The notes under the pieces are model-generated. The model ran no database searches, was not told the origin of the DNA, and worked only from the letters and a program-made list of their open reading frames with translations. From positions 7,876,503-7,940,502 of the forward strand of contig JANCRA010000007.1 of assembly GCA_024362935.1 (NCBI GenBank): a DNA stretch of 64,000 nt, in the 5' to 3' direction. Position 1 is the stretch's first letter. Each line of letters starts with the position of its first letter. The position numbers and the translations under genes are program-made. Positions 18,537 to 30,510 of this stretch are shown piece by piece. Source of the stretch: Setophaga petechia (Eukaryota > Chordata > Aves > Passeriformes > Parulidae).

Positions 18537-18858
18537 GTGAGCCGCGGGCGGCTGAGGGAGCTTCCCCGGCCCTCCGGAGCCCCCGGCAGCGGCCGCTCTC
18601 CCGGTTTTCCAGCGGGGCGGACATCGGGGCGCTGCCCCCGCCCTGTGGCACCTCCGGCGCGGCCGGCCCAGGCACGGGGCGGGACGGGGCGGCGGCGGTG
18701 CGGGACCCGGAGCCAGCGCGCCCGCCCCCCGTGCCCTGCCCGCCGCGGGAGGAGAGCGCGGCGGGCCCGGCCCCACCTGCGGGGGCGGCGGCGCGGGCAG
18801 GACGGCCCGGCGCTGGGGTGAGCCCGGGACGGCTGGGCGAGGTGAGGAGCGCTGCAAC

Positions 18859-18924
18859 ATGGCCTCCTCCTCCTCCTCCTGCTCCTTCCCCTCGCGTTCC
18901 GCGGCACGGGGCGGCAGGGACCAG
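18859..18924 (+). CDS. ANK3: Candidate first coding exon of the plus-strand gene (22 codons, probably ANK3)
   Basis: The ATG is in a good Kozak context (CAACATGG) and opens a frame beginning MASSSSSCSFPSRS and ending ARGGRDQ, then meets CCAG|gtgagc in phase 0. In vertebrates ANK3 (ankyrin-G, the spectrin adaptor of axon initial segments and epithelial lateral membranes) lies head-to-head with CDK1, and its most distal first exon, as I remember, codes a short Ser/Ala-rich leader starting MASS. The fit of position, orientation and leader type supports ANK3, but a 22-residue low-complexity leader cannot prove it. No ankyrin-repeat exon is in the window, so the gene is partial. It could also be a 5'UTR exon with a chance ATG. 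Confidence 0.4.
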
Positions 18925-19941
18925 GTGAGCGCGCAGCCCTCGGGCGGGGAGAGGCGGGCGCGGGACCGGCGGCTCTTTCTGCTTTTCCTTCTTTTCTCTC
19001 CCTCCTTCTCCTCCTCCTCCCTTCTCCCGTGGGCGCTCCGGGTCAGCGCGGGGTGAGCGGCGGGTCCGGTGGCAGGGGAGAGGCTGTGCCGCCGCCCGCC
19101 CATCCAGGTGCGAGGCTGCAGCCGGGAGCGCCTTCCCCGGCCCCGCTGGGAGGCCCGCTCGGCTCTGCCTTTGCCGGGGCCAGCGGTGGCCAAACCCCTC
19201 CCGAAACAACGCGCTACCACCCGCGTTAGTGGCCCGCTCTGCTGGGAATGTGGCGTTTTGGGGCGCAGGTGTGTTGCGTGCGCTTTGCGTGTCTGCCTTG
19301 CCTGTGTTTCACACCTCTGTCGTGAGGCAGCGATGTGCTGGCGGGACGGAGGCTGAAAACCCACCCAGGTAAGGGCTGGAGGCTCCCACATCCTTACCTG
19401 GCCCCGCAGCCGGCTGCCATCGCCGTGTGCGGGTCGCTGTGGGGACGGCGAGGGCCGGCTCACATCCCAGCGCCCGGGGGCTGCGCAGGGACGCCCACTG
19501 CGAGCCACCTTTGGCGGTGCCGCGGGGCAGGTGGAGAGATGATGCTGGTGAAGGCTTCGTTTTACCATGGCCCCAGCGGCCACGGGAATTGTTTGTCTCC
19601 CCGGCCTTCCTTCCTCCGCAGCGGTCAGAGCGAGCCCGCAGGGTCAGGTGAAGGAGCTTTGCTGCTGCGGTGGGTCTGCCCCAGGTATTCGATGTGGTCA
19701 CTCTCTGTTTATTGCGCTCGCTAATGCTGCCTTCTGTTGGGAGTGAGTGCGCTGGTCCCACGTTCTTCCTACTGAGCACAAATGGAATAATCCATTTTAG
19801 CTGTGAAGATTTGTGTTCTCGGGCAAAGAAAGAGTATATTTTGGCTTATTACTGGCAAAATGACACTTCTTCCACGAGAAATAAGTTTAGGGAAAAGGGA
19901 TTGGGAAAGTTTGATAACTGAATTATCTCTCACCCACCTGT

Positions 19942-19973
19942 CCCCCCCCCCCCCCCCCCCCCTTTTTTTTTTT
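19942..19973. repeat. C21-T11 homopolymer tract
   Basis: Twenty-one consecutive C followed directly by eleven T, just downstream of the CpG island. Length is uncertain, because such tracts are error-prone in sequencing. The G-rich complement could form a G-quadruplex. Confidence 0.85.
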
Positions 19974-22900
19974 GGGCTATATGCCCAGAACTCCTGAAAC
20001 TAAAACTGAAAACTTTCAAGATTGAGGGTATAATTAATCAAGGCTGAATAAGCTTTATTCTTTGTGGTTTGTTTTGTTATTGTTTTTTTTTTTTCTTCCC
20101 TGAAGTTGGTATCTTTTGAATCATTAAACTTTCCTGCTTTTAACACCACTTTTGCTACTACTTGAAACACTTAACTGGACACAGAAGATGGAATATTATC
20201 TGTTTTACTGTAGATTGTTATGGTTTCTCATGTTTCTCCCTCAAATCTGTGTGGTGTTCGTGCTTTGAAATGGAATGTAAATTAACACCCCAGGAGGACT
20301 GATCAGCTGGAAATAAGTCACTGCTTTGGCAGTCAGGCTCTCTAAGTTCTGGTTGGGCAAGATGCTGTTCCCCCTGGCCAGCACCTCTCTCTTCTTTTTG
20401 TGAGCTCTGTGTTTTGAAGGAGAGTTCCCTGAACAAGAAGACATTGCATCTTACCGTGCTGTCAGAGCTCCAGGCATTTCTGCCTCTCTTTCATCAATTG
20501 TCTCAAGGATAAAGAGAGAAAATATGACCTTGTGTGTTCACAAAGTGGGTAGCTTAAAACCTTGTTCTCTGAAAGGTTTGTAACCTAGGCTGGGCTGGAA
20601 GTGTTGAGTTCTTTAAGAAGGTGGTGACTGTTCTCAGTCTCCATATTGTGTGTGTTACAATTTTGGGCTTGGAGTGACCTCAGGATCAGCAGAGACTCAG
20701 CTTTGTCCTCTGACCCTTTGGTCCATCAGGGACAGCACATTTCCCATTGGCTTGAGAAGACTGTTTGAGGGTGTCTGTTTGTGTGATGGGTATTTGAGAT
20801 GCTCAGATGTTGAGACACTGCTAGGGCTCTGTGTTGGAGATGGGGATGTGCTTTGACACAGTCAGTGCTTGTTTGTGAATTCCTTACAAAAATATTTCTG
20901 CCACCACTAATCTGTCTCTCATTTCTGTGGGAATTGACTAATGCTCATTGCCTGATTTTTGTTCCAAATGATACTGTACTATCACGTGCTGTTGCTCTGT
21001 TGATGCCTGCCAGAGGATGAGGTTGGGGATTTCCATTATTGAAAAACTGTCACCTCTCCCATCCTTTCTAGATCCTAATTTATTGCTTATGTTCTTGTTG
21101 GAGATAATGAGACCTGTCTGTTATAATGCACTGATTTACAAAATTATGTGAATAATTGTGTGTGGCTAAATATTTTCCTTTTAAAAATAAAAAAGTAGTT
21201 CCAGTTTTTCCTAAGACGATCTCCAGGCTTTGCAGAGCTAAAATTGTTAATGGCATAAAAAATTGTCTGTTTATAGTCTTGCAGTACTTTACTGTTGATT
21301 ATTTGGATGGCTCTTTGGTGTTTATTTCACTTCAGTGTTTTCTAAAATGTCTTGTTCAGAAGCTTGTGTTTCTAAAACGTGACAGGAAGACTAGAATGTA
21401 CTTTGTTGTTTGAGTTAGTTTTGTTAGTTTCTTGTTTTAGTTCTTTTGTTTTGACAGCTCTTGGCCTCAGCACCGTGGGCACTCGTAAAGTCAATGCCTA
21501 GAAGTTAATTATGCTTGTAGGTCACCTAGAGCACTTTGCTCTGAAGTGTTTCTATTTGATACATTTAGGTGCTGAAAATTTGGGAATTGTCTACAGCTTG
21601 AAAGAGATCTTTGAACTTCAGTAATGAAAAACTTATATGCTTTTTGCCACTTAGCTTGAAACTGCTGTGTTTGTGGGAAGAGAGGAGGCAGTGGTCAAGT
21701 TGTTGGGCAGGGGCGGGAAAAACCCAAATGCAGTTCAAATATGACAGCCATATTGTTATCACATAAACAATAGCAATTAAAATAAATAATTTACTGCTAA
21801 AGTGGAAAGTTTATTTCACAGAGTAAGTTTTAAGCATGATCTGTGAGACTGCAAGTCCAATCATAGGTGCTCTGAAAAGCAATAACACATGCAAATGTTA
21901 CTCAGTCATTGAAGACTCTGGGGGAAATGGCAGTTTAGCAGTTTAAAAAAAACAAACCAACAACTAAACAATCCTCCCAAACCCCTCCCTGTGTAGCATG
22001 CAGATCAGACCACATGAGCCTCAGTTCCAGACAGTTGTTCAATACAGGCAAATTCCTGTCCTTGCAGTTTGCTCTGGTTTTATCCTACATTTTATCAGCT
22101 TATTTTTTGATTTTTTTCCCCCTCCACTCCAAACTCGGAGTTCTGTTCTTATATACTCTGTTTCTCAAAATGCAGTGCTCTTGACACCATGTAAAAACTA
22201 TTGACATACTAATCCAGTCGATGGTTACTTATTAAAAGTTATTTTTGCCACTGTGTTGTCTGGAGTGGGAATATTTCCCATATACATTAGGGTTTGTGAT
22301 AAGCTGTTGACAATGGTACTTGTGCTCCTGCTGGCATGGCTCTTGGCATGACAAAATAAGACCTGGCATGTTGCATTAATTCTGAGAAAAGCATGGTTTT
22401 GCAATCTTTAATCAGGCAAAGTTTCATTAGCTCTTTGAGGGAGTTTTGCTCTTGGCCTAAGGAAGATTTTTTTTTAACAGCTGGTGGCACTTGTTAGCTT
22501 TTTCCAGAGGCATGATGTGATGAGGAATTAGAGGCATGAGGGTAATATTTTCTATTTCTGTGAGTTTTGTGCTTGGCTTTTGATATGTAGTGTTAAATTG
22601 CTGTTTATGATGCTGACATGCCTAAGAAGGAGAGTTTTGAAGCTTGAATTTTCCAAGACAAACCCTTCAAAATAGTTTTAAGCATATTTTTTTCTTTAAT
22701 TTGTTAAAGCTAGTTTAGATTCCTTTATTTTCTTCTCTGAAAAATTTTTTGTAATTGGTCAAAATTGGGAAAGGAAGTGTTTTTTTTGGTTTTTTTTTCA
22801 GTCTAGGGAGGTGGGGGAAAATAGCAGGAACTGTTGCTCTCATATTCTGTAGTTACTAAGTGCCAGAACTTTGCCACTCTTTTGATGAGTTGCATGTGCT

Positions 22901-25900
22901 GCCTGCTGGTTGGTTGTGGTCACTTTTGCCCTCTCAGCTGTTGAATTACATCAGCGTGCACATAAGACACAGACAATAATAGTTGCTTGCACTGTGTGTG
23001 TCTGCTGCCCTTGCCATGGGGATGCTTGACAGGCTCTGTAGCTCAGAGGAGGGTGAAGAGGAGAGCAAAGAAAACTGTTTCAATAAAGTATTTATTAGTG
23101 TGATTGTGACATTGTGAGGAGCCTGGCTCTGCTTGTGTCAGTCATTGCCTCATGGTTCATGTGATGGTTGTGCACTCCTAGAGTCTTGCCCAGATTTAAT
23201 ATCCTCCTCTTGAGCAGAACCCACCCCGTTTAGTCTTGGAGCAGTGGCTGTTCTTTCTTCTCTACTGCCCTGGGATATCCCACGAAAATGAATCTGCTAT
23301 TAGCTACCTGATTATATTGTAGTTTCTTAGCTTAAATGCATTTAAAGCTTCAGTTCCCACTGACTCTTTGGAGAGGAAAGGGCACCATACTTCAGTCACT
23401 TTTTAAAATTCCAGGAAGTTCTCCTCCAAGGGCATTCTGAGGTTGATGCCCTTCAGAGGAGAAATTCTTCAAACTTTCCATATAATATCTGGAGCATGCA
23501 TCATGAGTTTATCAGGAGGCCTTATTGATCCTATCTGATCATGACTTGGAAAAAGCTGTGAGCTAATGAAAGGAGTCTTGCATGGCACAACCATGAGTAT
23601 TTCCTTTTGCCCTGTGTTCCACTGCTGAAGCAAGGCCTGGCTGAGCTTCTGCACTGACCTGCTGTTATTACTGAAAGCAGGCTGTGATGACAGCTCCTTT
23701 TAATAGGAGAGTCTGAAGTAACATTCTGCAATGACAGAGGAGCTGATGGCATGTGAATGTTGTAGGGAGAGCTGGTTTCTTACCAGAGACTTCATGGAGA
23801 CTGGCTTTTTTAGGTTTTAAAACCTCAATGATATTTTCCATCTGTTTTGGAAAATACTTTTAAAGGAATTTTAATAAAGGTAATTTTCAGATGACATGCA
23901 CAGAACAGGTGTGAGCTAGTTTTATGATCTTTGCATGCTGTTGTTACTAGTACCATAATTTAAGCATGTGTGCCTTTTAAAGAAAAGAATATGGAATTTC
24001 TAGCTTCCATGACAATTAGTTTGCTCTATTAAAAAGCAGAAATTAAGAAGATCATTGATGACCACACCCTGGCCTCATAACCAACAGGAGCTCCTCTGCT
24101 TTTATTTCTGTGGGTTCAGAATTCCTGCCTGTTCCAGGATTGAGGGTGCTGATGATGTAGTTTGTGAGGAATTCCTTAGCACTAGGAAGATGTTCAAGCA
24201 GCTGTCTCTGTTTTTCTTCTGAATTTAAAATTTAGAAGTCTGAAGTCATCTATGGTGGGAAACCTCCATTTCAAAGAAATGTTATGCAAAGAGCTCTAAC
24301 TTGGTTTTGACCCAGTTTACTAATCTGTAGATTTTTGTTGCATGTGTCTTACTCTTAGAAGATTATCTGCTTTTCTGTTTCTTGCCCTATTTTTTTTTTT
24401 TTTTGAGGGGGGAGCAGGGTGGGAGGAGGGTATGGGTGTGCATGGGGATGATTTTATTTAAGCTCTCCTTTCCATCCTGTAATTTCAGACTTGTTTCTGT
24501 CCATTTAATAGTTTAGTGCTGCCTTGCCCAACATAGTGGTTTCTGTGCAGATTCAGTTTCCTCAGAACATCTGTTCAGCTTCAGGTCAAAGAAAACTCAT
24601 CTTGAGGTTGCTGAACTTAACTGAGCAAAGAACTCCCAGTCACACCACAGAAGGGATCTGCCAATGCTGAAAAATGATCATTACTTGTTAGCCTTTTCTC
24701 ACTGAGATTATCTGATCTATTTGTGAGCCCACAGGTGATTTTAAAAGCACAAAAGTCAGGTGCACCTGGGAGGTGCAGGTGTTGCTTATTGAGGAGAATT
24801 AATTTGAGTCATTAGAATCTTCCTTGTTTCTTTACAAATCTCCTCTTCTTTGGGAGCTTTCTGTTTCTGTTGTGGAGGAATCCCAAGAAAATGATTCCTT
24901 CTGCTCTGCAGGACTGACCCTTTCATGGAGGTGTTTTAGGGATGGATGTGTGATGTTGGGTGAGGAGGTAAAGAATGATTTGTGTGAGGGGGGAGTGTGC
25001 CAGGTCGGGTGACGCCAGGGTGCTCTTTAAATTGTCTCTTTGTGGTGGAAGAGAACACTGGAAACTGAGCAGAAGGGGTGAGTCAGCTGGTCTTCTGTTC
25101 TGACAATCAATACTGCATTCAGGGAGAGCAAAAAGACATCTAATTGTAGTGTAAGTATGCTATTATATTAAAAAGTAACATACACTTGTTATCATGTGAT
25201 GGGTATTAAGGGAGAGGTTATTAACCTGGCCAAACAAGGAGTGGTACTGACTTTATCACAATCTTTCAAGAAAATACTAGAGGAATGAATAAATTTGGTA
25301 ACTTTCTCATAACTTAAAAATGACTCATTACTTCTCCTCCAGTGACCACAGTGCTGTTCTGTAAAGGCAAACAGTTTATTGACAATCCTAAAAATATAAA
25401 GAGGGGGACTCTGTATGAGTGTTTTTGTATTTTATTCAAACAGATAAATTGCATTGTGTTGTATTTTGGAGGGTTTGGTTTTTGTAGATATCCTAGGCCA
25501 CTTCTGTAAGTCAAGATCAGCAGAGATTAGAGTTCAGGCACAGTAATTGTGTTATTACCCCTATCTTTACTCATGACTGCATGGTGCAACATCCCAGCTA
25601 CATAAACTGGTACATGTATCACCCAGAACTGTGGAGCAAATTGTCTTTAAAGTGTGGTAAGATAAAGGAAGACAAAGATGGAATATGTTGTTAACAGCCT
25701 CTTACAGCACTTAACTGAGAACATTACATACACCTAGGCTTGCTCTCTTGAAGCTGTTGGAGATTTTAGGCATAATAGCCACAAAGAGATTATGTTCAGA
25801 TTTAACTGGGCTTTAAATTAGTGAAAGTAATGACTTGTTGTGCCACAGACACGACCCCATTGTGTAGGTGAAGGATCTATAAGTGTGATTCAGTGCTTTA

Positions 25901-28493
25901 AATCTCCAATAGCAGAACCAATTTCCTTTCATATTCCTCTCTATATCTGGATTCTGCTTGCTCCTGTTCAAAGAATATTGCAGAGAGAGCACATATGCAT
26001 TTGTCTGAGAAGGCAAATAATTTCACAGGTCATGACTTTGCAAATGCATGAGGCAGCCTTGCTCTGTGATAGAAGCCTTTGGTGGGAACTAGTAACAGTG
26101 AAGAGGGAAAAGGGCAGAGCCTCCTAAATGGCATCCACCTCATAAACATTTGCCATGTCAAACAGCAGCAAGCAGGGCAGGGGCTCAGCTTTTACAGTTG
26201 GGGTCATCTGTAGCTCACAAGGCTGATCCTGAGGCTTGCTGGGTCTTAGACTTGGTGCTTATGTCCTCAACTGGGAACTGAACCCGTGCCTTCAACATCC
26301 CATTCAGGGGCCTTAGTTCTGAATACTCTTTACACAGCAGAGAACTTTCTCTTCTGTGTTTAGTTTGTTTGTTTAGTTGGTTTGGTCTTTTTTTAATTTA
26401 ATTTTTCCCCCTCCCTCCCTTGATGCATCAAACCTCCTACTGAACTCTGTTGATCCTAGCAATCCTCTGCAAAAAATCCCATTTATTTTCCATCCGTTAT
26501 CACTTCATGAAGATTTTAATTCAGTAAGGTACTCTTGCTCTTGGAGTTTCTGCTTTATCCTTCAATTGATACAGGCTGAACTTTGCAGCCTGTAGTCATT
26601 TTGGTGGTGTAGCTCACAGCACATTTCTGGGAAGTGTTTTGTTGCTGTAGTTGGGGATAGAGGGGCTGTAGGATTGTTGTGGCAGGGAGCAGGGCAGGTG
26701 CTTTGCTACCTGGTTTCACTGCTGCAGAAGGTGTTATGTAAATAGGCTGAGCCTTGCCTCTGATTTCTGTGATGTAATGTTTCATAAATAAGCACTGTGG
26801 TGTTGGAAACCCAGGTGTCAGAGGCAGCAAGCCAAACACATTGAGAAACAATGGGACAAGTCTGAAGAGTGATACAGTTTTCCAGCAGTCCTGTAGGAGC
26901 TAATCCTGCATTCTAGGGAAACTCATTGGAAGGAACGTCCTCCTGGAGGGAAATGATAAATTGTGACATGTTCACCTGCACCTGGTTTAGTGGTTGGAAA
27001 AGCCTGGGACTGGCAATAAGGAGGTCGGTAAGTCCCAAATGAGGCTATTTTTATCAAGTCTCATGGGTAACAGCAATATTTCAATATAAAGATAAGATAT
27101 ACAGTCTGCTGTTCTAATTGAATCATAAATCAAACAGGTCTAGGAAAAAAAAAAAGAAAGAGAAGAATGCAGATGCATCAGTCTGTGTCAGCTCAGCATA
27201 CCTTCCTGTGGGTGGCCTGTGTTTCTTTTCATGGGCTCCATCCCTGCAAAGCTGCTTTGTGATCTCAGCCTGATGTGGGTCAAAAGGGGAAGATTGTTAA
27301 CATTCCTCCTGCCCCTCTCCATCACCATCAGCAGCTCTCAGTGGATGTCAGTCCTTTGGGCTCATGTGGGAGAGGACAGGGGAATTCTGTGCTGTTTCTA
27401 ACTGCTCTTCCACATATTTCTGTCTGTCTCTTATCAGGGCAATAACCCAGCTCCCAGTTTTGGATTATTATTATGAATTGTGATTGATTTAGTAATTGCA
27501 CTACTGGCATACTAGTATTTTCATATTTTGCTTGCATTCATGTGCCCATCAGAATGTCTGTGATGGACAAAAGCTGTTTGTTTAGCTTTTTTCTAAGAAA
27601 CCATAATTCTAGGTAGTGTTCTCTGTTACTGCCCTCTAAGAGCTGTCCTGTCCCTGTTGGCACCTTGAATGCTATTGTGTATGTGGCTTTTTCTCTCCAC
27701 TTTAATAATGGTGCTATATTTGCTGTGATACTGGTATAGTGAATTTTGGTTTTACAGGATAGAAACAACTGTATTTTTGGCTGAATTTAAACTGCTTTCC
27801 AAGTGATGTGTACTTTGTTCTAGAAATGAATTCCACTGGGTTGTTATAGGGAGTTTAGAATGACTCATTACAGTGATACAAGTAGGTAACAACATGGCTC
27901 TGAAGCCATTAAAGGATTTTCATTTTGTGTTGCATTTGTTCCAACCATCATAACTCTAATGAAGTGCATGTCTCTTTCTTCCACTCTCTTTCTCTTGTCT
28001 TTAATGTGTCCATCTTCCTAAGGAACTTGTCAAAGAATGTGGCGTTGTCAAACAATGTTCCCTTGATCAGACTCTGGAGCCAAGGAAAATACAATACTCA
28101 GCAGTGATCTATAGCTTGAAAAGGGAATGCACAAAGATCATTAACCTCACACTGAGCTCAGATCTATTCCCTGCTGGGAGGGGATATTCCAAATATGGTT
28201 ATTACAAAAGTTTAATGTTGGGGAGAAAGAAGATTAGAAACAGAAACAGTTTTATGTCACCATAATACATAATCTTTACTGAAGATGAGTATGTGTAAAA
28301 AGATACTCCTAAGTAAGAGCAAGTTCTGCATTTAATGCTTAATGTTTCTTTTATACCCTGTTTTCCCTACAGTAAAGCACAGTGTAGTGTAATGAAAGAG
28401 ACCAAAGTATGATAATTTTGTTTAGTCAGGCACATGGTATGTGTAACTGGACTGTGACATTTCAGAACAAAATCCAGTGGCATGCAGATTTCT

Positions 28494-28680
28494 CCATCTC
28501 TGGGTGCAGTAAATGGATGGGGCCAGATGAACAAAACTCACTGGAAATCAGGACAAAATGCTTTTCTTAAAGGTGGAAAGACCACTTTTGCAACTGCTAG
28601 TTGTAAAAAATCAGTTTAATTTGAAAGTGGATCCAGAGATTTGTTTCATTTTACTACCAGTTAAATCTATAAAGAGAAGT
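28494..28680 (+). repeat. Dispersed duplicate, copy A
   Basis: About 185 bp sharing long blocks with 30323-30510: CATCTCTGGGTGCAGTAA, then CTAGTTGTAAAAAAT followed by AGTTTAATTTGAAA, and TGGATCCAGAGATTTGTTTC. By eye it is roughly 80-85% identical, with small indels. Not recognised as a named repeat. Confidence 0.8.
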
Positions 28681-30322
28681 AATGGCCTTGGACACCTGTA
28701 ATTTTGTCATCTGCTTATTTTGGTGCCAATTCCAAATGCTGCAGGTGATTTTGGCAGTTCAGCATGATAATCATGGTAAGCCTTCTGCATGAAGGACTAG
28801 TATCTGAAAACCACTTCAATAGTAGTGTAAATAAACAACTCAAACATTGTGTTTTATTATGTAAAACCTCTTTGTTCTTGTTTATATCAGTTGTTGCTGA
28901 TATCAGTGTAGCACATCCAGCTGCAGTAGATGATGAGTGCCCTTGCTAGGGTTTTGATCAGTTAAAATTATATTCAGTACTGTTCAGCACAACTCTTTAA
29001 GCACCTTGGAAAGCACTGATATAAGCTGTGTATTTCAAAGTATTATGTAGAAACAAGTTTGACCTTCCTAGAAATATATCCATGCATTATATTGATTTTC
29101 TTGTAACAAATATATTAAAATAACAATAGTAGGACAGTTAAGAAATGGTAATTGATGTGCCTATGACTGTCATAAAGGATGAACAGAAAATGTGTGACTG
29201 CTGCTATGTGATCATATTCAGCAGTTTTGAGTACACCCTCTGCCAGCACTTCTGTCAGGGCCAGGTGCTCAGTTTGCTGCTTTTGTCAAGGTCCATCCCC
29301 TACAAATGCTGTATGGAAGATTTATTGATCACTCTTGCTGCACGTGATGCAGGTGTTCTCCCTGTATGTGTAAATGTGTTTGTGTGTGATGGCAATGAAT
29401 CTGGAACAGAAATCTGGACATTACAAAACAGCCTCTGATTTAATGAAGCATGCCAAGCAAAGCTGGGGCTCAAAATCCTGCTGACATGGATAGAAACCCT
29501 AAAGCTGATTATGGGTGCAGGAGTGGCTCTCTTTGCAACTGACATTACAGTAACCTTCTCTACTTCAGCATCAATTGATTGTTCTTTTTCATAGTGATTA
29601 GGTAGATGATGGTAAAACTTGCAGTGCTTGTTGTTCTCTGTTTGAGTAAAAGCACATTTGAAAACTGACTTTGTAGTGTTCAAATATCTGTTCATAAATG
29701 GTTATAATTAATACTACAGAAGGACTGTCCAAGAATTTATTTTACTCAGAATCCTCCAGTTTCTAGTGAAATGGAATACTTTTGTTCTAGTGGAACAAGC
29801 TGTGTTCCAAGCCCATTGAATTGTCTTTCAAGGGAAAAAGAAATTCCAAAATCCCCAAACAAAACCCCAATCACCAGTGGAAGTCAATGTTTCATTTTTG
29901 TTCTTAGATCTCAATCATTTTCCCCATTAGTGCTGCAGGGAGCTCTTGAATCCTCCTGTGAGTGGGCTCTCTGCTTTCTGGGACTGCTGGATGCTCTGGA
30001 GTCTTGTTCTGACTGCTAAACCAGGGAGAATCACCCTCAGCATTGATATTGGATTTCTCCTAAAGGCTAAATTTTTTCCTAAAAATCTGTGGTGAAAAAA
30101 ACATTTTCTGCTCTTGGGGATTTGCACTAATGCTATCAATCACTCATCCGTAATTTATTTCTTCTTGTCTGTTTTTGACTGTGATAATTTCTCTCTTGGC
30201 ACTTGTCAGCACAAATGTCTGTCACTGCGTTTTTGGGTTTTTAGCACTGTGCCCTGTGTAACCAACCAGGCAGCCCAGCCTGATGTGGGGATGTGGAATT
30301 TGGGATGAAGAAATGCACAGCA

Positions 30323-30510
30323 CATCTCTGGGTGCAGTAAGTGGATGGGGACAAGTGTGCAGAACTCACTGGAATTGCTAATCATGAGCAAATGCTTTTG
30401 TTAAAGATGGAAAGGCCACTTCTGAACTGTTAGTTGTAAAAAATTAGTTTAATTTGAAAATGGATCCAGAGATTTGTTTCATTTTATTACCAGTCAAATC
30501 AATTAAGAGA
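30323..30510 (+). repeat. Dispersed duplicate, copy B
   Basis: Partner of 28494-28680 in the same orientation, 1.83 kb downstream. Similarity fades at both ends without a poly-A tail, target-site duplication or inverted terminal repeat that I can see. Confidence 0.8.

Larger units (their letters stand above)
18200..19660 (+). promoter_or_regulatory. ANK3: CpG-island promoter of the divergent plus-strand gene (probably ANK3)
   Basis: Long, very CpG-rich block starting about 6 kb from the CDK1 promoter. Elements near its upstream edge are a palindromic E-box CACGTG (18340-18345) and a perfect octamer ATTTGCAT (18359-18366). Several consensus donors follow on the plus strand: CCAG|gtgagc at 18537, CCAG|gtgagc at 18925 and CCAG|gtaagg at about 19369. 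This is the usual picture of alternative first exons in one island. Assignment to ANK3 rests on remembered vertebrate gene order. Confidence 0.55.

Noticed and set aside
18339..19583. 414-codon minus-strand open frame
   Set aside because: Lies antisense across the CpG island. Arg/Pro/Gly/Ala-rich composition and open frames on all strands are what high G+C gives; no domain.
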